Assembly (NCBI GenBank): GCA_013368445.1
Contig: JAACJO010000002.1
Span: 62,001 to 126,000 of the forward strand
Direction of reading: 5' to 3'
From: Leucocoprinus leucothites
Lineage: Eukaryota; Basidiomycota; Agaricomycetes; Agaricales; Agaricaceae
DNA length: 64,000 bases
Shown here: one piece after another, positions 1-9,548 of the stretch
Layout: each line of letters opens with the position of its first letter
Position numbering within the stretch: the first letter of the stretch is position 1
Notes under the pieces: generated by a model
Seen by the model: only the letters and a program-made list of their open reading frames with translations
Told to the model about the DNA's origin: nothing
Database searches by the model: none
Translations under genes and position numbers: made by a program

Positions 1-247
1 CGGTGAGGAATTGTCCAGGCATTTGGTGGGTAGTTGTTGGTGTGATTTGCAAACACACTGCATTCATCAATGCGACGGAGGCGATGGTGTTCTGGGTATT
101 TGTTGAAAAGCTGGTCCATATATTCCAGGTAATGGTGATATGTGCCCTCATTCCACAAACTAAATGCCACTGTTCTCAATGAGCAGATATACACACTTTC
201 AAATAATGGGAATTCTTACTATTGACAAAGCCAACAAACCATCAGTA

Positions 248-1139
248 TTATTGCAGATGGAACAGACCATATGTCATTTCTTCCAATGGCCTTGGCAACT
301 TGAGGTTATTTGGCTTTTTCATCCCTTGGGCATATGTCACCCCAGCATCTACAGCCGGGTATGTACCACGTTTGTGCACCACATGGCTCAAAGAGAACTC
401 AGTATTGAGCCCTGCATCAGCCATAGCATTATATAGTTGAATCCCGGCTTCAACATAAGAGTTGTCATTAGGTCGGCCAGCAAGAACATCTATAATTGTG
501 TTCTTGCTGTCAAGAATTGGCATAGGATCAATGCCTTCCACCATAATAAGACTGCAGATACAAGCTGTAAATAACTGGAACAAGCTCACCATTCCATGAC
601 ACATAACGGTACCCCAGCTTTGCATAGTCCTCTAGACCCTTTGGCTTATGGCGTTCCACCCTAAGCTGCCATTCTGACTTCCTCAAGTGTTTGGCCAAGT
701 ATCCACACTACATTGCTGGCAGGGTCACACTGTCAAAGGTAGTGTGAATTGGTATACTTGAGGCTACAACACGATGGGAAACATCATCAGGAACTTGAAA
801 GCCCTCCTGAACCTGCTCTGCAGTCTTGAGTTCAGTATGTCTCCAATGACGAGCAGGGGTCTGTTTCTGCATTTCAGGAGGCAGATGTGGACCATATATG
901 GGGATGAGGTGACTGGTGCTACCATCATCAGTCACTTTCGGGAAAGCATTGGGGTTCCATGGTGGCCAGGCAGTATGGATGGGACCATCAGTCATTGAGT
1001 ATGATGCTGAAGAGCCACACTTGCATTTACCCATGACAGCCTGAGGATTAAACTCTTCAACCCATGGCTCCTCCTCATCAACTAAAACCTCCTTCTCACA
1101 TGCATTGCGCATAAGTTCCTTAAATTTGGCAGCATCCAT
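248..1139 (-). pseudogene. decayed multi-frame coding remnant, unrecognised
   Basis: The minus strand carries an ATG-started 143-codon frame (1139 down to 708) with a Cys-containing stretch (GKCKCGSS) and many Trp/Pro residues. A second open stretch in another frame (625 to 248) follows. Between them lies short protein-like sequence (for example KGLEDYAKLGYRYVSWNG) interrupted by a stop and frame changes. I could not find introns of normal length that rejoin the frames, so I read it as a broken gene. I do not recognise the family; a transposon-derived gene is possible. Whether it is a decayed gene or a badly resolved multi-exon gene is open. Confidence 0.3.
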
Positions 1140-2690
1140 GGTGCGTATAGCATGAACAGTGGAATATTGGGCTCCTGAGCGTGTCTAAGTCATCCATTAC
1201 AATCAGCTACTAGTGCCCAATCTATAGTATTCAAATAAGCCACTTGCCTTTCGGACAAAGTACACAGTACTGGGCACATGTTGGAAGGAGTTCTGCAGTG
1301 GCTCAAGCCCAGAGCTCGTGGTAGATGGCATACCAGCAGCAATAAGATCAGGCAATGCAGAATACAGCTGAGACACACAGAATGAATGGACTAGTCAGAG
1401 AGGCAGCAGATGAGATAATGAGATGTTACGCACAACCAGGCCCCGTGTATGAGATGAAGAAGGCATAGGGGTCTAGTAGGTCTGAGTAGACAGTATTTAA
1501 GGTAGGGAAGACGTGATAGTCATGGTGTTCAATGAATGCAATGCATGGGTGTATTGATGCACATGAGCAATCAGCACCTGATGTGATGCGTTGTGTCACA
1601 AGGCTTGTGAACACCTTTCCTCATTCAACATGACTTTGAGGGTTTCTCTACTAGCCAGAGCTTGACAAGTTTGGTACAAGAGGAAGTGACACTTGCAAGC
1701 TTGTTTTCAAAAATTACAGCCCCTGAAGGTGTGTATCGTCTTACTTAAGGGACTAAATCCTTAATCTAACTTGGAATACAGAATGTCCTTGGTCAGGTCA
1801 ACAAGGGCATTGCTGTTTCAATGTCAGGCTTGGATCTTGAGTGAATAGTCCTCAGCAGCGGTCCTCTAGGGTGTGTTGATTTCATTTCTCTGTAGTAATC
1901 ACTGCGGCTAATCTTTGAGTTTAGACTAATGTAGGCAGCATTTGATTATGCTGTGGAAAACGTCCATGACAGGAAGCAATTCGGTCGGTTGGCACATTCC
2001 AATTGATGCAAGGTGAGCCCCTCGATCGTGCTTACTGCCTGTTTCTAAGCGTTTCCGCAGCCAAAACCACGGATATGTACACAAAGCTAAACGCAAGCCA
2101 TTTGTATGTGTATTCTGTAGCCCGGGCATGTGATCAAGGCAGAGTCAGTTGCCGAGTGAGTAATGACTCACTCTCTCCTCCACCATGACAGTCCAGACCC
2201 TTCCACCCTTCCACTCCTACTAAAACTTTTATCCTCCTAAGTACATCCACATCACCTCCACAAGACACACGCCTCATCCCTCCTCAGGGACTGATTGCCT
2301 CAAACCACTCAGCCAAGGATACCACCTGCTTGACCTAGAAGAAGGCTCCCAGCAGTGGAAAATGGGATCGTCAAGGGTTGCTGTGCAAGGCACAAGAGAA
2401 GAAAGGTACCTTTTATTCGCATGGCGATCCGCATTCCACAAGGACCAAGGAGGATCCTTGTCTTCAATCTGCCATATATTGATATCATCACCCATCTATT
2501 ATGTTATTACGAACATTATGGATCTAATATACAATGTTATACCACATCAGAACTTAACTGATCGGCAGAGTTGGGGACACGGCACAGTGTGCCACTAACG
2601 ATTCAAATTATTCTTAGGTGGTATGCTTGCCCTCGTCTTGTCTATAATCAGCTTCTATCATCTCGCCCATTGAAGGCATGATTGCGCAGC
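1140..2690. other. stretch without a supported gene
   Basis: Only short open frames (under 80 codons) occur on both strands, with no domain signature and no paralogue in the window. Sequence immediately before 2691 ends in GCAGC, the left target duplication of the retrotransposon. Confidence 0.5.
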
Positions 2691-3342
2691 TGTTATGTAT
2701 ATTGATTATATCTAGCATTTGTTCCATCTATAACACAAAGTCGATATTAGCTTTACTTAAGTAATATCGCAATTATGTTTCTTCTTATTTGTTCTTATAT
2801 TTTCCTGTTTGTTTTGACTCGTTTACTTTGTCTGATTATGACTCGTTTGGTTGTGTTTGTATTTTGATGACATGTGATTGTTAAATATAGCGACGCTATA
2901 TTTGGACTTATCTTGTGATCGATCAGATGATCAAAGAAGAACTTCTTTAGAAGAACTTCTAAAGCTTCTTTGACAGATCGCGTCTTATATAGTTTAATTA
3001 GCGTTAAGGAAGCTGTACGCTTCTCTTCTTTCATTAGAAGCCCTTAGCCCTAGTTAATAATAGATACCGACTTGTATCGTATATAAGTCGTCGACATCTA
3101 CCAAGGAGAAACATCGTTTCTACTTGGTTAGGTGGAGACTCAATACGAGCCTTTATCTACACAAAGTCGAATTGAACTTAAGTTTTAAGATCTCAATTAC
3201 CAAAGTCTTAACTCTATAATCGCCGTATTATAACTCTGACTTAGTAAACGACTTTGTCACTTACCGAGAAGGAGTCCCCTTTGATAAGATCAACTCGATA
3301 CTTATCGCGCCAGCTTAGGACCGGGCCGGCGTCACTATAACA
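2691..3342 (+). repeat. 5' LTR
   Basis: 652 bp, begins TGTTATGT and ends CACTATAACA. A TATA-like box lies at 3080-3087, and the inferred transcript start is near 3113, giving U3 of about 422 bp and R-U5 of about 230 bp. The 79-codon minus frame inside it is present identically in both LTRs and has no support as a gene. Confidence 0.96.
3080..3087 (+). promoter_or_regulatory. retrotransposon TATA box
   Basis: TATATAAG lies 33 bp upstream of 3113, the first base of the 13-nt block that is complementary to the primer binding site. This is the spacing expected for a TATA-directed start, so the two signals support each other. Confidence 0.7.
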
Positions 3343-3344
3343 TT

Positions 3345-3357
3345 AAGTAGAAACGAT
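3345..3357 (+). other. self-priming primer binding site
   Basis: AAGTAGAAACGAT, 2 nt inside the 5' LTR, is the exact reverse complement of LTR positions 3113-3125 (ATCGTTTCTACTT). There is no TGG-type tRNA 3'-end match here. In Tf1 the first 11 nt of the mRNA fold back onto such a site and prime reverse transcription; the same arrangement is inferred here. Confidence 0.75.
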
Positions 3358-3614
3358 CCTTCTCTGTTAGCACAGAGCCGTTACTTTGCCCAGTAACCCA
3401 ACAACGTTGCAAACACTGTCGATTTGGGTTATCGCGGTTATCGCACAAGCTGTCCCAAAACTATTGTGCATAACAACGAAGAGAGGGTCGACACACATTG
3501 CCAACTAGTGGAATAGTTGAGGATCACTCTTATTGATCTGAGCGATTACCCACGCTCTTAAAACATTTGGAGGCTTGTGAGAGCTAAGGTCGTTGTACCT
3601 AAATCTCAAATAAG

Positions 3615-3712
3615 ATACCAGACCCGAGGGTAGATACTCGGAAGGGAGAAATTTGCCAGAGAATTTGGCATATCTCTGAAGAATACCAGACCCGAGGGTA
3701 AATACTCGGAAG
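3615..3712 (+). repeat. leader direct repeat with small hairpins
   Basis: A block beginning ATACCAGACCCGAGGGTA occurs at 3615-3643 and again at 3683-3712 with one base changed. Each contains a CCGAG/CTCGG stem. Between them TGCCA and TGGCA can form a further small stem. It lies in the untranslated leader, where packaging or priming signals would be expected; the role is unknown. Confidence 0.6.
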
Positions 3713-3909
3713 ACAGTTTATCTGTTAAAAGTCTTAAGAGACTATAAATACACAGTCCTAGTGACTATAAAGGTGAGTCCATAGCAACTATAAACTAATT
3801 TTCCAACTACGGCAGAATCAAACTGCAAGTGTGATAATTGTCTTAAGGACAATTTACCATTTAAGACCATACCAGGTGTCTCTATAGGCACCCATAAACA
3901 TAGTCCACA

Positions 3910-6126
3910 ACGGACCCAACAGAGTTTGCAAGACAAGTTGAAATCTTCGCAAGAAGAGAATTTCCAGAAGAATCCTACAGTACCTACTACAGTGAAACCC
4001 GAAGAACAAGGTTCTACAGAAGTAAAGGATCAGGAAGATTTTATTACATCAAAGAACACGAAGGGAAAGTTGCCTACGTCCCAATCAAGAAAGAACAAGA
4101 AGGAGTCCTTGAAGCCGAATACGCAGCAGTTGGTCACAAGCAACTTCACAGAACTGTCAAACAACAAATCGAAAGAGGAGCTGGTCTTGAAGAACTTCGA
4201 GACGTTACCGAAGAACAGTACATTGAAGAAGCAAAAAGAAGACAAACTCCATTTCCAGAAACCCCTGCAGAATCTAGCAGGACCATCGAACCAGAACCAA
4301 TCCTTGACATTACCCCAAGAACCGAAGACACCTCACAAGACAATCATTCAGAGCCCAGAATTGACACTCCAAGTTCAGAAGAATCTGAATTTGACGAAGA
4401 AGACGAAGAAGAAGACGAAGAAGGAACAGATAGTGGAGAAAGAAGCCAACAAGAATCTGAAGGAAATCGAACAGAAGAGGAAGCAGAAGCACTCGCAAGG
4501 GCAATCGACAATCTCAAACTTAAATCCCCAGAGAAACCCAGACTCGATAGACCCCCTTCTTACTCCTCGAGCCCAGCCTTTGGACATAGCCCAAGGTTCC
4601 TCAGTCCCATTACGAACCCTATCCCCTTTAGCTTTACCAATTCCCCCACCGGTATTGCCAGTACCAGTACCTTACCAACAACCAATCCCAACATTACTAC
4701 AGCCAGTACCACCATCACCGTACCCACTAACACCCAAACAAAAGGGAAAGCAAAGGCAGTTGTCACCAACACAGGAGGCTCTTCAAACCAAAGAAGTCCC
4801 ACACCGCCACCACCAAATCCTCAAGGAGGACCACCAAGTCCCGGAGGTAATCCGCCTGGAGGACCAGGAGGACCAGGAGGACCAGGAGGAGGACCACCAA
4901 ATCCTAATCCAAACCCCCTGCCAAACCCAATGGCACAACCTCAAGCAGGATTCCAGCTTAAGTACCCAAAGCCCAACAGGTTTGATGGCAACCCAAGCTA
5001 TTACAGACCATGGATGGCCGAAGTCGAACTCTACTTCGACTCATATGGTGTCACAGATGACCAATCAAGAATCAACTACACCCTTGGATTACTTGATGGA
5101 GCTGCCAAGTTATGGCAACAGGATTACAGACTTAGTCAAGCAACTGCAGCTACCCAAGCAGGATACACCCCACACACCTTCGACCAGTTCAAGAATGCGC
5201 TCGAACAGTCATTCGCTCCAACACAACAGAGCTTTGAGGCTGAAAGAGAGCTCCGCTATTATAGACAACGAAACAAATACATCGAAGAATACATCGCCAA
5301 TTTTTCCGTCCTTGCCTCACGTGCAGGACTTACTGACAGCACTTCTCTCCGATCCTACTTCGCCGAAGGACTTGACAACGACGTCAGATTCGAAGCAATC
5401 CGAGCTGACCCCCAAACCCTTGCAGAATGGAAAACAGCTGCAAGACAGGCATACAAAGTCGTCCAAGAGCAAAAGAGATACCGCATTGGAAATTCTAATC
5501 CAGGATCTTCAAATAGATCAAGAAAGACCAAAAAGAATAGTAGACAACACGGATCCCAACCACGATATAATGACGTCTATAGTCAACCCCTATCTAGACC
5601 CAGACGATCCGAGTGGGACATGGATATCGACAGAATATCAAGAGGAATATACCGATTATCAATCGAAGATGATCGGGAAGCAGACGACGGAGGTATATAC
5701 GAACTTGGCGCAGAGGATGATGATAATCCTGAAGAAGAGGAGAGTGAAGGAGAAGACATCAATCAAACGTACAATGAAGGACCAAGCAACACAGACAGAG
5801 ATGTCTATGGGTCACTATACTCCCACATCATCAATAATGTTCTCACCGACGAACAAAGAATTGCACTCAAGAGAGGAGAATGCTTCTTCTGCCACAAGAA
5901 AGGACATTTCGCTAAATCTTGTCTGGCAAGGAAGGTTTGGTTTAAGTCAAGAGGAAAGACAAACATGGGATCGAAGCAGACGCAGAAGTCCCAGTCCAAA
6001 CCGAAACAAGGGAATCGTAGACCTTTCAAGCCTAAAAGGAAAGATCCAGACGCCATGGTTTACGAAATAGAACAAGCTAGTGATGAAGACGACCCGTTTC
6101 AAGAATACTCAAATGAAAATTTTTGA
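3910..6126 (+). CDS. gag: Gag with AUG-less N-terminal extension
   Basis: Structural protein that coats the retrotransposon RNA. The frame is open from 3904 to the TGA at 6124-6126. The first AUG is at 4930 and gives a 398-aa Gag: a retrotransposon-gag fold (FDGNPSYYRPWMAEVELY onward), then an acidic region, then one CCHC knuckle (C318, C321, H326, C331 counted from that Met), then a basic tail. Upstream, 342 further in-frame codons read as ordinary protein: a charged N-terminal part, a Glu/Asp run, then a Pro/Gly-rich linker just before Met 4930. No AUG exists in that stretch in any frame. I give ACG at 3910 as a candidate near-cognate start because it has A at -3 and G at +4; translation from 4930 alone is the alternative. 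The 3' end overlaps pol. Confidence 0.85.
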   Translation, partial: TDPTEFARQVEIFARREFPEESYSTYYSETRRTRFYRSKGSGRFYYIKEHEGKVAYVPIKKEQEGVLEAEYAAVGHKQLHRTVKQQIERGAGLEELRDVTEEQYIEEAKRRQTPFPETPAESSRTIEPEPILDITPRTEDTSQDNHSEPRIDTPSSEESEFDEEDEEEDEEGTDSGERSQQESEGNRTEEEAEALARAIDNLKLKSPEKPRLDRPPSYSSSPAFGHSPRFLSPITNPIPFSFTNSPTGIASTSTLPTTNPNITTASTTITVPTNTQTKGKAKAVVTNTGGSSNQRSPTPPPPNPQGGPPSPGGNPPGGPGGPGGPGGGPPNPNPNPLPNPMAQPQAGFQLKYPKPNRFDGNPSYYRPWMAEVELYFDSYGVTDDQSRINYTLGLLDGAAKLWQQDYRLSQATAATQAGYTPHTFDQFKNALEQSFAPTQQSFEAERELRYYRQRNKYIEEYIANFSVLASRAGLTDSTSLRSYFAEGLDNDVRFEAIRADPQTLAEWKTAARQAYKVVQEQKRYRIGNSNPGSSNRSRKTKKNSRQHGSQPRYNDVYSQPLSRPRRSEWDMDIDRISRGIYRLSIEDDREADDGGIYELGAEDDDNPEEEESEGEDINQTYNEGPSNTDRDVYGSLYSHIINNVLTDEQRIALKRGECFFCHKKGHFAKSCLARKVWFKSRGKTNMGSKQTQKSQSKPKQGNRRPFKPKRKDPDAMVYEIEQASDEDDPFQEYSNENF
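6117..6123 (+). other. -1 ribosomal frameshift site between gag and pol
   Basis: A AAT TTT (pattern X XXY YYZ in the gag frame) directly precedes the gag stop TGA at 6124. A -1 slip enters exactly the pol frame at 6123. A 7-bp stem (6135-6141 GAAGATC pairing with 6156-6162 GATCTTC) starts 11 nt downstream and could act as the stimulator. The pol frame is closed upstream by a TGA at 6114, so the slip must occur between 6114 and 6124. Confidence 0.75.
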
Positions 6127-9100
6127 GTACTCACGAAGATCAGATAGACATCATCGATCTTCAATCAAACAAAGGATTAACAGTACATGTACCAATATTG
6201 CTCCATACAACTAGAGCAAAACACAATCTACAAGCACTACTAGACTCAGGAGCTAGTGGAGAATTTATCGACCCACAACTAGTCGATACCTACAACTTAC
6301 CAAAATTCAAGATGAAAAAGGCAATCAAAATCCGTAACGCCGATGGAACACAAAACCTATCAGGAAGTTGTACTCACTATACAAAATTAAAAATAGAAGT
6401 GAACAACAAAATTATGACAATTTCCCCAAGAATAGTCAAACTTGGATCAAACCAACTATTCTTAGGAATCACATGGTTAAAGAGATTCAATCCCGATGTA
6501 GATTGGCAGAAACTGTCATTATGTTGGCGAGATGAAAATTCTCATACAATCAAATTAACCAAAGCGAAAACTGATTCCATCAATCAGTTGTATTATGAAA
6601 TCAATGTGAAGTCTAACACATCACAACAACTTCACAACTCGGCTACTAAACCTAAAAGGGAATCAGACCCTGTGAGAGCCGTACCAAAGAAATTTCATCA
6701 GTTTCTCAAAGTCTTCAACAAAGATGAATCTGAGAAATTACCACCCAGACGTCCTTGGGATCATAAAATCGAGACTATACCTGAATTTGAACCCAAACGA
6801 ATGCCAGTTTATCACCTGACACCTCAGGAAAGAACTGAACTTGACAAGTTTATTTCCGAAAATCTACGAAAGGGATATATTCGGAAATCCAAATCACCAA
6901 TGGCCTCTTCTTTCTTCTTTGTAGGAAAGAAAGGAGGAGACTTACGTCCATGCCAAGATTATCGATTCCTTAACAAGAATACAATAAAGAATGCTCACCC
7001 AATACCGAGCATATCACGAATCATGGATAAACTCAAAGGATCTAATTGGTTCACCAAGTTAGATGTCCGACTAGGATATAATAATGTCCGAATCCATGAA
7101 GGACATGAATGGAAAGCGGCATTCCGCACTCCAAATGGGTTATATGAACCCACAGTCATGTTCTTTGGAATGACAAATTCCCCTGCTACCTTCCAATCCA
7201 TGATGGATCACATCTTTAAAGACCTTACTGAGAAAGGCGGAGTTATTATTTACATGGATGACATCCTTATCCATGCGAAAACAAAAGAACAACTCGAAAG
7301 ACTTACTAAACAAGTCTTGAAGATTCTACAACAGAACGAGTTGTATTTAAAGACTGAGAAATGCGAATTCGAGAAGCAACGCCTAGAGTACCTCGGAGTT
7401 ATCATAACTCCTGACTCTATCGAGATGGACCCCATTAAACTTAAGGGAATACAGGATTGGCCTGTACCCAAGTCTGTCCGAAATATCCGACAATTCATTG
7501 GATTCTGCAACTTCTATCGCAAATTCATTCACAACTTCTCAGCTATCGCACAACCACTTAACGCATTACTTCGTAAAACAACGAAATTCGAATGGAACTC
7601 AGAAGCACAGAAAAGCTTTGAGAAGCTCAAGGAACAATTCCTTAAGCAACCTATACTTCAAATAGTTGACGAATCAAAGCTATTCGAAATCGAATGTGAT
7701 GCTTCCGCATTTGCTACTGGTGCAGTACTACTCCAAAGAGATTCAAATGGAGATAAGCACCCTGTGGCTTATTATTCACAAACCCTCAACCCTGCGGAAC
7801 GAAACTATCATGTGTCTGACCAAGAATTCCTTGCTATTATTAGAGCACTAAAGGAATGGCGACACTACCTTGAAGGATCAGCACACCCTATCATCATATG
7901 GTCTGATCACGAGAATCTCACCAGATGGCGAGAACCACAACAATTAAATCGAAGACAAGCTAGATGGATGCTATATATGACACGTTTCCATTACTCCATA
8001 AAGCACTTGGCTGGCAACAAAAATACTCTTGCCGATGCATTGAGTAGAAGACCAGACCTAGTCCCAGATGGAAAGGATAACGAAGATCTAGTTGCGATAC
8101 CATCAGAAAAATTCATTAACTTCCTTTCTGAGGAAATTAAAGAAGAAATTAAAAATAAACAAAAGGAGATCAACCCATCTGAAAGATTCACAGAAGATGA
8201 TGGCATTTATAAATATCAGGGAAGACATGTGATACCTGAAGATGCCGAACTAAAAAGAAGACTTCTACAACGCGTACATGATCACGAGACATCAGGACAC
8301 CCAGGAATAGCTGAAACGTTCCGAAAACTATCTAAATTAGTTTACTGGCCTGGAATGAACACATATGTTCAGAACTACGTGAAAGGATGCCCTATTTGTC
8401 AACAGTACAAAATCAATCGCCATCCAGTTAAACCACCAATGCAACCGATTAAAGGCCCTTCTTCCACAAGGCCCTTTTCCCAAATATCCATGGATCTTAT
8501 CACAGATCTACCACCCGACGATGGATATGATTGTATATTGTCCATAGTGGACCATGGACTTACGAAAGGGATAATCCTAACTCCAACAAAGAAGACAGTA
8601 AATGCTGATGGCATTGCTGAAATTCTCATTGACAAAGTATTTTCGAAATACGGAACACCCAATAAAATAATCTCTGATCGAGATCCACGATTTGCTGCTA
8701 AATCAATGCAAAAACTATACGAAAAACTCAATATTACCCCAGCCCTGTCTACAGCATACCATCCACAGACAGACGGAACTACCGAAAGGTACAACCAAGA
8801 AATCGAGTTTTACTTAGCAGTTTACACATCACAAAACCCAACCATATGGAAACGAGCACTTCCAATGATTGAATTCGTACACAATACGAAACCCCATTCT
8901 GGAAGAAAACACTCACCATACGAATTAATCCTAGGATATAACCCACAAGCGTTTATCTCAGACATAGAGACAGACACACCTTCTATCAATGAGAAGTCTC
9001 TATTCTTGGAACAAGTCCGAGAAGCAGCTTTAGAGGCACATGAACGAACACGTCTCATGATGGCTCAAAGAAAGAACCAACCATGGACACCATTCAAAGT

Positions 9101-9533
9101 AGGAGACCGAGTTTGGTTAGATAACCGAAATCTCCCTTTACCCTATGCTTCTAAGAAGCTTAATCAAAGAAGAGAAGGTCCATTTACTATTATTAGAAAG
9201 ACCTCTCCAGTCAACTACGAACTCAAACTACCACAAAAATGGAAGATTCACAACAAGTTCCATGCTTCACTTCTCATGCCAGTAACTGAGAATGACGTTT
9301 ATGGTAAACACAACCCTAAACCACCACCTGTCCTAGTCTCAGGAGAAGAACAATACGAAGTCGAAGCAGTCCTAAACCATAGAACTCGCAGACTACGTTC
9401 TGGGAAAAAAATAGAATACCTAATTCGTTGGAAAGGATATGGACCAACTGAAGACTCATGGGAACCAGAGAAAAATCTTGAAAATTCAAAAGAAATAATT
9501 CAAGAGTATAAAAGCCAACACAATCTCTCTTAA
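6123..9533 (+). CDS. pol: Pol polyprotein: PR-RT-RNaseH-IN-chromodomain
   Basis: Replication and integration polyprotein, made as Gag-Pol by the -1 slip (there is no initiator; numbering is from 6123). Aspartic protease motif DSGA at D41. RT with YMDD at 377-380 and the upstream LDVRLGYNNV motif. RNase H with FEIECDAS and the later SDHENL. Integrase zinc finger H721, H726, C756, C759; catalytic triad D791, D852, E888 with the classic 35-residue D-E spacing. A GPY/F-type module follows, and the C terminus is a chromodomain (YLIRWKGYGPTEDSWEP), which in this group reads methylated histone tails to direct insertion. Length about 1,136 aa, with no interruption. All catalytic residues looked for are present, so it is probably functional. 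Confidence 0.96.
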   Translation: MSTHEDQIDIIDLQSNKGLTVHVPILLHTTRAKHNLQALLDSGASGEFIDPQLVDTYNLPKFKMKKAIKIRNADGTQNLSGSCTHYTKLKIEVNNKIMTISPRIVKLGSNQLFLGITWLKRFNPDVDWQKLSLCWRDENSHTIKLTKAKTDSINQLYYEINVKSNTSQQLHNSATKPKRESDPVRAVPKKFHQFLKVFNKDESEKLPPRRPWDHKIETIPEFEPKRMPVYHLTPQERTELDKFISENLRKGYIRKSKSPMASSFFFVGKKGGDLRPCQDYRFLNKNTIKNAHPIPSISRIMDKLKGSNWFTKLDVRLGYNNVRIHEGHEWKAAFRTPNGLYEPTVMFFGMTNSPATFQSMMDHIFKDLTEKGGVIIYMDDILIHAKTKEQLERLTKQVLKILQQNELYLKTEKCEFEKQRLEYLGVIITPDSIEMDPIKLKGIQDWPVPKSVRNIRQFIGFCNFYRKFIHNFSAIAQPLNALLRKTTKFEWNSEAQKSFEKLKEQFLKQPILQIVDESKLFEIECDASAFATGAVLLQRDSNGDKHPVAYYSQTLNPAERNYHVSDQEFLAIIRALKEWRHYLEGSAHPIIIWSDHENLTRWREPQQLNRRQARWMLYMTRFHYSIKHLAGNKNTLADALSRRPDLVPDGKDNEDLVAIPSEKFINFLSEEIKEEIKNKQKEINPSERFTEDDGIYKYQGRHVIPEDAELKRRLLQRVHDHETSGHPGIAETFRKLSKLVYWPGMNTYVQNYVKGCPICQQYKINRHPVKPPMQPIKGPSSTRPFSQISMDLITDLPPDDGYDCILSIVDHGLTKGIILTPTKKTVNADGIAEILIDKVFSKYGTPNKIISDRDPRFAAKSMQKLYEKLNITPALSTAYHPQTDGTTERYNQEIEFYLAVYTSQNPTIWKRALPMIEFVHNTKPHSGRKHSPYELILGYNPQAFISDIETDTPSINEKSLFLEQVREAALEAHERTRLMMAQRKNQPWTPFKVGDRVWLDNRNLPLPYASKKLNQRREGPFTIIRKTSPVNYELKLPQKWKIHNKFHASLLMPVTENDVYGKHNPKPPPVLVSGEEQYEVEAVLNHRTRRLRSGKKIEYLIRWKGYGPTEDSWEPEKNLENSKEIIQEYKSQHNLS

Positions 9534-9548
9534 CATTCCCCAGCTTCA

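Noticed and set aside
2795..3034. 79-codon minus frame in each LTR
   Set aside because: Identical in both LTRs simply because the LTRs are identical; it lies in U3 with no domain.
3926..6070. 714-codon plus frame overlapping gag
   Set aside because: It begins at TTG, is Lys/Gln/Thr/Pro low-complexity, and lacks domains. The gag fold and CCHC knuckle lie in the neighbouring frame, and AUG depletion removes no stops here.
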